From: Blautia sp.
GTDB taxonomy: Bacteria; Bacillota; Clostridia; Lachnospirales; Lachnospiraceae
Length of the DNA: 51,522 nt
Reading direction: 5' to 3'
NCBI GenBank assembly: GCA_017515325.1
Contig: JAFWGA010000004.1
Span: 1-51,522 of the forward strand
This document shows positions 46,404 through 51,522 of the stretch, one piece after another. Position numbers and translations under genes: made by a program. The notes beneath the pieces are model-generated. The model saw only the letters and a program-made list of their open reading frames with translations. It was not told where the DNA came from and searched no databases. The number at the start of each line of letters is the position of its first letter. The first letter of the stretch is position 1.

Positions 46404-47132
46404 TTATTTCCCGAACATTGCATCCCTCGAAACCAGGGCTGCTTCCCGGGATGGCTCGCAAAATAATTGCCAACAGGGTACCTCTCTCAGAAAACGGCTC
46501 ATGACGCTCATATAACTGCGAATCAGTTCCTTTTCCTCCGGCATAACAGTCTGTTCAAAGAGAAGGGGCAGCGCCTCATCCGGCTTCATCGGACGGATCC
46601 GGTTTCCCCCTCCGCTTCGAGCCAGGAAGCAAAGACCTTTCAAGGGCTTCTCACAACGCCCTCCCCAGCCTTCTTTCCCGTTCCATGGGTTGGGGAAAAC
46701 CCGCCATTCGCCATCTGTCAGGCGGATAAACGGTTTGTCTCCGTTAATCACCTGCACCCGCTGTCCAAAGCATTCCCGCCACAGACGGATATGGGTTGTC
46801 TTCCCCGTTCCCGAAGGAGCTGTAAAAATGCAGGCCATATCGTCAAAAGAAATCGCGGCCCCATGAAGGAAAAACCCGTCATGCGTAAGGAGAATATTAT
46901 TAATCGTCCAAAGAAGGGCCATCTCCTCAAGATAACTCTCGTAATTCTTGTCCGCATCCTTGCTTGTCCGAAGACGGGCATATATTTCATCGAAATGTTT
47001 CTTTTCCACCTGGAATTGTTCCTGACCAGGATCAGCTTCACTGTCCTCCACACAAAAAGGAAGCAGATGGGCCTGTACGAGAGGATCCTGTGTCTCATAA
47101 GAAAACAAAAGCCCTCCCAGTCGGATCAGCAT
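46404..47132 (-). CDS. HPr-kinase-like ATPase
   Basis: A 242-residue protein resembling the C-terminal domain of HPr kinase. The P-loop is APSGTGKTT at 105-113. VINGDKPFI at about 128-136 matches the GDD/GDKP loop of the HPrK-related group, and GWGGRCEKPLKGLCFL follows. Relatives in lasso-peptide loci phosphorylate the precursor peptide, while others pair with PqqD in exopolysaccharide loci. AAGGAGG lies just before the start, and the gene overlaps the radical SAM gene by seven bases. A kinase acting on the Ser/Tyr-rich 370-aa precursor is a reasonable but untested idea; true HPr control is unlikely because no HPr context is present. Confidence 0.82.
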   Translation of the reverse strand: MLIRLGGLLFSYETQDPLVQAHLLPFCVEDSEADPGQEQFQVEKKHFDEIYARLRTSKDADKNYESYLEEMALLWTINNILLTHDGFFLHGAAISFDDMACIFTAPSGTGKTTHIRLWRECFGQRVQVINGDKPFIRLTDGEWRVFPNPWNGKEGWGGRCEKPLKGLCFLARSGGGNRIRPMKPDEALPLLFEQTVMPEEKELIRSYMSVMSRFLREVPCWQLFCEPSREAALVSRDAMFGK

Positions 47133-48508
47133 GGTTGTGCCTCCTTATATCCGATGCCCTCCAGCTTTTCCCGGATGATGTTCTCCAGTCGCTGGACGTT
47201 GATCTCCCGGCAGGAATTGACTTCTATGGGACATTTCGTGTAGGGGGTGCATTCAGGCAGAAAAACACAGTCCCGGCATTTCTCCCTGACCTCCCGATGG
47301 TCACATAGGCTTTTTACCAGCTCCGGATCAGTCACATCGTGCCAGATATCTCCATAGGACCGGCTCTCCGGCATATGCTCGCAGTCATAGAGCCTGCCCG
47401 AGGGATCGATCAGGCGCTGGTTGGCCAGAGAATCCGCCATACAATGCCTTAATCTCAGTTTATAGCCAAATCCCTGGATTCCGGTCTGAAACCCTTTTTT
47501 CCTGCAGAGAGCGGTAAACCCAATCAGTTTTTCATGTAAAGCCGGAAACCGATCTGCCTCAGATTCCTGATTTAACGGAGCAAAATAGACAGACAACTGT
47601 TTCGGCCATGGGGAAAACCTTCGTTCCAGATCCTCTATAAAAGCGTTTATCCCGGAAAGATTGTCCCAGTCACAGTTACAGCGAAGACTGACGAGAATTC
47701 CCATCTTTACCAGAGCAGCAACATTCGTCAGCACTGTCTCATAAGGATCTGTCTGCTCCTTCCCTTCCCAGCTCTGATAATACCGCTTTCTCTGCAGATA
47801 ATCTGCCTTTTCACCGTCCAGGGAAATCTGGATCCGGTTCATGTGCCAGCGCTCCCTGGCTTCACGAACCAGCTCTGGGGTAAACAGTGCGCCATTACTC
47901 ACCATAGCGGAATCGAAAGGAACCTTTTCCCTTGCCAAAGCCTCACAGACCTGGCGGATCATTCCGCTGCCAACCAGGGGTTCCCCGCCGAACCAATTCA
48001 GATGGATCCGGCCGTTCCCCCTGGTTTCCAGGATATACCGGATCAGCTGATCAATGGTATCCTGTTTCATGGTAAGGGCATGGATCCCTTCCTCATAGCA
48101 ATAAACACAACGCGCATTACATGCTGTCGTCGGGAGTATGGTATAGGTGTAAATCCCCTTCTTAACAGGAAAAGCTATTTCAATCAAGCCCATCAGCTGC
48201 TGATAATACTTCAGCTCATTCCGTGTCGAGGCGACCAGGAAATGGTGAGAAAAAAGCTGTTGCATAAGAGGGGTGACATCTTTTTCCTCATTCTCCCCAT
48301 TTCTGAAATCGTCCAGTTCCTCCCATTCCTCTTTTGTCAGGGAAACCATTTCCCGCGTCAGTTCATGAAAAAGAACATATGCATTTTCGGAAAGATAGGC
48401 ATATTGGGATAATTTCACCTGCCATCGCCCATTGGCATCACAGAGGGGCTCCCTCTGGCTGCCCAGCAGAATCTCCACCCTTCCGTCTGCTTTCACCAAA
48501 ATCCGCAT
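47126..48508 (-). CDS. Radical SAM/SPASM peptide-modifying enzyme
   Basis: A 460-residue radical SAM enzyme. The SAM-cluster motif CxxxCxxC is Cys130, Cys134 and Cys137 in CNARCVYC, and WFGGEPL at about 172-178 follows as expected. The last 100 residues hold the Cys-rich SPASM domain (RHCMAD, YDCEHM, CRDCVFLPECTPYTKC and a further Cys), which should bind extra iron-sulfur clusters. The N-terminal 110 residues are typical of peptide maturases. It probably forms thioether or carbon-carbon links in the repeat protein encoded 20 bases upstream; the PqqD-like gene two positions downstream supports peptide modification. The start follows AAAGGAGAG. Confidence 0.9.
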   Translation of the reverse strand: MRILVKADGRVEILLGSQREPLCDANGRWQVKLSQYAYLSENAYVLFHELTREMVSLTKEEWEELDDFRNGENEEKDVTPLMQQLFSHHFLVASTRNELKYYQQLMGLIEIAFPVKKGIYTYTILPTTACNARCVYCYEEGIHALTMKQDTIDQLIRYILETRGNGRIHLNWFGGEPLVGSGMIRQVCEALAREKVPFDSAMVSNGALFTPELVREARERWHMNRIQISLDGEKADYLQRKRYYQSWEGKEQTDPYETVLTNVAALVKMGILVSLRCNCDWDNLSGINAFIEDLERRFSPWPKQLSVYFAPLNQESEADRFPALHEKLIGFTALCRKKGFQTGIQGFGYKLRLRHCMADSLANQRLIDPSGRLYDCEHMPESRSYGDIWHDVTDPELVKSLCDHREVREKCRDCVFLPECTPYTKCPIEVNSCREINVQRLENIIREKLEGIGYKEAQPC

Positions 48509-48527
48509 GGCAGAGCTTACTCTCCTT

Positions 48528-49640
48528 TTAGAACAGATCGTCTATGTCAAAGTCATCAGTTGTTTCAAGACCACCTGGCCAAACCACGTCATCACAGCTC
48601 TCGAATCCTATCTCATCGAAATCGCTGTCATCCGTGACCACATCCTCCTCATTCTGAAGCAGGATATCATAGCCGTAGTCTTCTTCATTGTCAGTAGGCA
48701 CAGGCGGCAGTGGCGGAATGTCGGAGTCATCATAGTCAGAAGCATCACCACTGTAATCATCATCTGAATAGGAATCATCATCAGTCGCAGTATCTGCCGG
48801 TTCAGGTGCCTCAGTCGGTTCGGGTGCCTCAGTCGGTTCAGGCATCGGCGTCGGCTCAGGCGCTTCAGTCGGTTCAGGCATCGGCGTCGGCTCGGGCGCT
48901 TCAGTCGGTTCAGGTATCGGCGTCGGCTCAGGTGCTTCAGTCGGTTCAGGTATCGGCGTCGGCGTCGGCTCAGGTGCTTCCTGTACATATTCACCTGTAT
49001 CCTGCCATCCTGGCGAATAACCGGAGCACATGCCCATACCGGTGTCGTAACCGAAGCAGCCATCTCCACTGTACGCGCCGCTTCCTTCCGTCTGGGAAGT
49101 ACCCTGATCCGGTTCCTGTCCGGAGCTGGGGTTGGAGCCCCATGCTTCTCCACTGTAGCCGGAGCACATACCAGAGGAATTATAGCCAAAGCAGCCATCC
49201 TCACCATAAGGCTGTTGTGAAGTATATGACATCTGATCTCCTGCAGGACCCACAGTCTGGCCATAACCCGAGCACATGCCCATGCTGTCATAACCAAAGC
49301 AGGCTACCTGCGCAGAAGCCGGCTGGGTCTCAGAACCTGCAGACTGCTGCGGATTGTAACCGGAGCACATTCCACCGCTGCTGCTATAGCCAAAGCAGTC
49401 CTGCTCTGACATGTCCTGTTCCCCGGACGAGGGACCTATTTCAGGCCCTCCCTTAGCAGAATAACCGGAACACATCCCCCCGGAATGATAGCCGAAGCAG
49501 GTTTCCTTCCCGCCATCGTCTCCTTCATTCTGCATGTTAAATGAGTACGCCATACACCCTTCAGAGGTCATTATCACAGAGCCTTGATTCCCAGACAATC
49601 TGACAACTTGGGCATATGGAGCAATGTATCTTTTTTTCAT
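48528..49640 (-). CDS. Cys/Tyr-repeat protein, probable radical SAM substrate
   Basis: A 370-residue protein in four parts. Residues 1-28 form an MKK..Y..P....MTS leader like that of the 52-aa peptide. Residues 48-208 hold five copies of CFGY-x(3-5)-MCSGY, starting at Cys48, 82, 114, 150 and 195, with a decayed CMAY at 29-32; every repeat has two C-x-G-Y units. Residues 222-281 are a Pro/Glu/Thr/Ala stalk of PEPTEA type. The tail is very acidic, with one Cys (349) and a Trp. No signal peptide is visible. The start at 49640 overlaps the previous stop (ATGA); an in-frame ATG at 49658 is possible. The radical SAM gene follows 20 bases downstream. I know no named family. Confidence 0.85.
   Translation of the reverse strand: MKKRYIAPYAQVVRLSGNQGSVIMTSEGCMAYSFNMQNEGDDGGKETCFGYHSGGMCSGYSAKGGPEIGPSSGEQDMSEQDCFGYSSSGGMCSGYNPQQSAGSETQPASAQVACFGYDSMGMCSGYGQTVGPAGDQMSYTSQQPYGEDGCFGYNSSGMCSGYSGEAWGSNPSSGQEPDQGTSQTEGSGAYSGDGCFGYDTGMGMCSGYSPGWQDTGEYVQEAPEPTPTPIPEPTEAPEPTPIPEPTEAPEPTPMPEPTEAPEPTPMPEPTEAPEPTEAPEPADTATDDDSYSDDDYSGDASDYDDSDIPPLPPVPTDNEEDYGYDILLQNEEDVVTDDSDFDEIGFESCDDVVWPGGLETTDDFDIDDLF
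48798..48977 (-). repeat. Pro-rich PEPTEA stalk repeat
   Basis: This encodes residues 222-281 of the Cys/Tyr-repeat protein, a short tandem repeat of PEPTEAPEPTP[IM] type. Such Pro-rich stretches are stiff extended spacers, common in surface proteins that cross the cell wall. DNA copies are highly alike, unlike the Cys/Tyr repeats, so the stalk length may vary between strains. Confidence 0.85.
49017..49499 (-). repeat. Five Cys/Tyr core repeats
   Basis: This segment encodes the five CFGY...MCSGY units of the 370-aa protein. The repeat starts are 34, 32, 36 and 45 residues apart, with variable polar linkers rich in Gln, Ser, Gly and Glu. Only the two C-x-G-Y motifs and the Gly-Met before the second Cys are constant; the linkers are not similar to each other. 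Selection therefore seems to act on the motif rather than on a recently copied DNA unit. Confidence 0.9.
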
Positions 49641-50992
49641 ATCATGCATCCCCGCCATCGAATGGTAAAACGCGTGGGGTCAACGATTGCGATAGCCCCT
49701 ACATCAGCGGACTGATTATGTCCGGAAGATGAAGAGACCTTATGAGATGCCGAATACCAGGTACCCTTTGAAGACTCAATTCTTTCCACGTTCAAAGGTC
49801 TGCCCTCTGCGTCATCTCCGTATAAGCCAACGATCTTGGTACCGCTCTCGTCGTACCAGGCCGTATATGAAGTTGCCTGTTCCTCATAGCTGCTTCCATG
49901 ATCTCTCTCCAGACTGGAGTATTCATACAGATCTTGGTATGTCGCATTGCTGATGTATACCGGTCCGATCAGTCCCTCGCGGAATTCTATGCTCTCCGAA
50001 TATGGTCCAAGGTAACCGGAATCAGCCGAATCCGGACAATCCAGATCATAGAAAAAGTAAACCATCTTGTCCGCTCCATGCGATGCTATTGTCCTTCCAT
50101 CCCGGGGGATGACACTGTAGGTAATGTCATAGCAGACGGCAGCCTCAATTTCGCCCGTGCCGTCCGGCAGCCAAAGGCTGGCGCACGGACCCGGGCTCGT
50201 GACTGTCGCGTTCTCCGGGATGACCGGATTTCCTTCTTCATCCTGGCTTGAGCCCTGTACCTGCGAATACATGATAAGGTACTGGTTTCCTGCCTTGACT
50301 GTCTGCTCCGGCAGAAGTCTCAGGACAAAGTTTGACAAAGTTAATTCCATGTCGCAGGCTGTACCGTCCCTTAACAGGGCAACATTCTCCCAATACATTT
50401 TGACAGAGGTTCCGTCAAGGGAAATCTCCTTACCCAGGTGAGTCTGGAAAGTTACTCCACGATCAAAGGAAATCTCATACGTGTCTGTGTAATCGGCACT
50501 CCAGTCTGCACCATCCGGAGCGGTAATAATAATGCCATAAGTATACAGCGTTTCCTCTCCCTCCTGAGCCAGCATGCCCTCTCGGAAGCCCGCCATACCC
50601 TGGAAGGTTAATTTTGCCGTACGCAGATCCAATACAGATTCAATCGCCACCTGATTGTCTTTATAGATACTTCTCGTATCATTAAAATCCGTATAGAAAA
50701 CTTCCTTACCAAACGTTGTCTGATCCGGACCGAGCAAAGCCTCCAGATCATTTTCCAGTCCAATCTCTGAATCCGGTTCATTTTGTGCATTTGACGCAGT
50801 CTGGTTGACTGACTCGCTCACTGCTGCTGTATTGGACGGGATACTCGTATCTGGCTGTGAATCCAATACGATCTCAGGCATCTCGGGACTGCCTGCCTCC
50901 TGTGCAAACACAAGTTCAAATGAGCTACTCTGTAAGGTCAAAAGCGATACTGCCAGGAATAATGTTAACAAGCATCTTGTCCTACGAAGCAT
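49637..50992 (-). CDS. Secreted protein of unknown function, first gene of the operon
   Basis: A 451-residue exported protein. The signal peptide spans about residues 1-31 (Arg-rich start, Leu-rich core, VFA before QEA). An acidic disordered segment follows to about residue 95. The remainder looks beta-rich, with phrases such as YEISFDRGVTF, DKMVYFFYDLD and a final FTIRWRG strand. No sorting signal or membrane anchor is visible at the end. The start at 50992 follows AGGAGGAGG. Its TGA overlaps the ATG of the Cys/Tyr-repeat gene, so the two proteins are probably made in fixed ratio and may act together outside the cell. I do not recognise the family. Confidence 0.78.
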   Translation of the reverse strand: MLRRTRCLLTLFLAVSLLTLQSSSFELVFAQEAGSPEMPEIVLDSQPDTSIPSNTAAVSESVNQTASNAQNEPDSEIGLENDLEALLGPDQTTFGKEVFYTDFNDTRSIYKDNQVAIESVLDLRTAKLTFQGMAGFREGMLAQEGEETLYTYGIIITAPDGADWSADYTDTYEISFDRGVTFQTHLGKEISLDGTSVKMYWENVALLRDGTACDMELTLSNFVLRLLPEQTVKAGNQYLIMYSQVQGSSQDEEGNPVIPENATVTSPGPCASLWLPDGTGEIEAAVCYDITYSVIPRDGRTIASHGADKMVYFFYDLDCPDSADSGYLGPYSESIEFREGLIGPVYISNATYQDLYEYSSLERDHGSSYEEQATSYTAWYDESGTKIVGLYGDDAEGRPLNVERIESSKGTWYSASHKVSSSSGHNQSADVGAIAIVDPTRFTIRWRGCMI

Positions 50993-51135
50993 AAGGTATC
51001 CTCCTCCTAAAAGCTGACGGCTTGCCGAAAGCCTTTTTCTGCTGCGGCAATCCCCTACTTCAGTCTCTTTTCCCAAATGCCGGCGGTTTTTTTGCCACAA
51101 TCAGATAGAATCCCGCACTTTTGCATATGGTTTCT
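50993..51135 (-). other. Long structured leader of the operon
   Basis: From the predicted start near 51135 the leader is about 140 bases. It contains a GGCTT/AAGCC hairpin whose right arm could instead pair through CGGCAA with an upstream TTGCCG, giving two exclusive folds just before the AGGAGGAGG site. I compared it by eye with c-di-GMP, cobalamin, TPP, THF and fluoride riboswitch motifs and found no match. Confidence 0.4.
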
Positions 51136-51141
51136 CTTACT

Positions 51142-51170
51142 ATAATATACTGAAAAAATAGAAGAGTCAA
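51142..51170 (-). promoter_or_regulatory. Promoter of the peptide-modification/export operon
   Basis: On the minus strand TTGACT (51170-51165) and TATTAT (51147-51142) are 17 bases apart, with an AT-rich spacer. This is the best promoter match in the window. It faces the 451-aa gene and would drive the leftward operon down to the terminator at 39394-39427. Confidence 0.8.
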
Positions 51171-51200
51171 GATTCCTATCGCAAAAGACCTTTTTTGCTT

Positions 51201-51314
51201 TTATTCATATACTTCGTTTTGCCGTGACCGGTTAACCAGCCATTTGCCCAAACAATGACGCAGCTCCTGGTTTTTCTCCAGAAGCCGGTGCATAGACAAC
51301 AGGGAATTACTCAT
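51201..51314 (-). CDS. Possible 37-aa small protein or gene remnant
   Basis: An ATG-started frame of 37 residues (MSNSLLSMHRLLEKN... ending QNEVYE) ends 30 bases upstream of the operon promoter. It looks helical and amphipathic. No ribosome binding site lies at usual distance (TAGGGG is 16 bases away). The same frame stays open upstream for about 25 more codons with several cysteines (for example NYCCNCSG and RGCVCDY) but without a start codon. It may be the end of a decayed gene. Confidence 0.3.
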   Translation of the reverse strand: MSNSLLSMHRLLEKNQELRHCLGKWLVNRSRQNEVYE

Positions 51315-51447
51315 ATAGTCACATACGCAGCCCCTAACAGGTACCGGCTGTTGACCTGAGCAGTTACAACAATAGTTACACAGAGCTTAGGCCCTGTAAT
51401 TAAATTCCTCCGCCCTCTGACTTGTCTTCGCAAGCATCTGCCGCGTT
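51315..51447. other. Intergenic sequence near the right edge
   Basis: Apart from the open frame noted at 51201-51314 and its start-less extension, I see no gene, promoter or terminator. A GGAGG string on the minus strand near 51408 is not followed by a usable start codon. Confidence 0.4.
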
Positions 51448-51522
51448 GGTCTCGTCTTCCGACTCGGTCGGCGCTAAACGAGTGCCACCGGCACTCAGCG
51501 CCGTCAGTTGGCGATGCCCGCA
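51448..51522. repeat. Dispersed repeat, right-end copy with bulged hairpin
   Basis: This is the same family as 3-121. GGTCTCG is followed by CGACTCGGTCGG, then a hairpin with outer arms GGCGCT (51470-51475) and AGCGCC (51497-51502), a one-sided AAAC bulge, inner arms GAGTGCC (51480-51486) and GGCACTC (51490-51496) and loop ACC. A further hairpin may start in GTTGGCGATGCC at the window edge, where it is cut off. Confidence 0.8.

Noticed and set aside
46404-47132. True HPr kinase/phosphorylase of carbon catabolite control
   Set aside because: The protein is shorter, lacks the usual N-terminal domain and has a P-loop of the HPrK-related group; it lies among peptide and polysaccharide genes.
51001-51100. 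N-terminal extension of the 451-aa secreted protein to 51100
   Set aside because: It would begin with TTG and place a basic stretch before the signal peptide. The ATG at 50992 has AGGAGGAGG directly upstream.
50993-51135. Known riboswitch ahead of the leftward operon
   Set aside because: Eye comparison with c-di-GMP, cobalamin, TPP, THF and fluoride consensus motifs showed only scattered short matches.

Overview
The window looks like chromosome of a Gram-positive gut-type Clostridia, most likely Lachnospiraceae. This is inferred from roughly even GC content, strong AGGAGG-type ribosome binding sites, a CpsC/CpsD (Wzz/BY-kinase) split pair, an LCP protein and MKK..Y..P small peptides. No rRNA, tRNA, CRISPR array, insertion sequence or prophage gene was seen.

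Region 1 (265-16948) is a glycan biosynthesis locus made of two divergent gene sets that start from a 240-bp intergenic region (6847-7124). The leftward set encodes a CapD/WbpM-type nucleotide-sugar dehydratase, a NeuD/PglD-type sugar acyltransferase, a malonyl-CoA:ACP transacylase, two SDR reductases and a beta-ketoacyl-ACP synthase III. The rightward set encodes a PglC-type phosphoglycosyl transferase, a second NeuD/PglD acyltransferase, an acyl-AMP ligase, an acyl carrier protein, a DRE-TIM aldolase, a Gfo/Idh/MocA dehydrogenase, a GT4 glycosyltransferase, a Wzy-like polymerase, a sulfotransferase-like protein and a LicD-type transferase. Together they could make an undecaprenyl-linked glycan with an amino sugar carrying an acyl chain built on the local ACP. 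No dehydratase or enoyl reductase is present, so a 3-hydroxyacyl group is the simplest guess.

Region 2 (16949-39427) is dominated by one leftward gene for a secreted protein of about 7402 residues. It has a signal peptide, a Glu-rich 15-residue tandem repeat, RTX-like Gly/Asp repeats and several thousand residues of adhesin-like beta repeats, but no visible cell-wall anchor. Its leader carries an 11-bp perfect inverted repeat, and it is bounded by strong hairpin terminators on both sides.

Region 3 (39557-51314) is a tight leftward operon driven by a clear sigma-A-type promoter at 51142-51170. Gene order is: secreted 451-aa protein; a 370-aa precursor-like protein with five Cys/Tyr repeats (CFGY...GMCSGY), a Pro-rich stalk and an acidic tail; radical SAM/SPASM enzyme; HPr-kinase-like ATPase; PqqD-like protein; CpsC; CpsD tyrosine kinase; nucleotidyltransferase-like protein; 52-aa peptide with the same leader type; LCP protein; secreted 463-aa protein with a duplicated domain; S26-type peptidase; and a double-glycine-leader SH3-like protein. 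It combines a peptide-modification system with polysaccharide export and attachment genes, and is the best candidate for an undescribed system here. Region 1 lacks chain-length control and attachment genes and region 3 lacks glycosyltransferases, so the two may serve one surface glycan (inference).

Both window ends carry the same dispersed repeat family: short bulged hairpins whose stems differ completely in sequence but stay paired.
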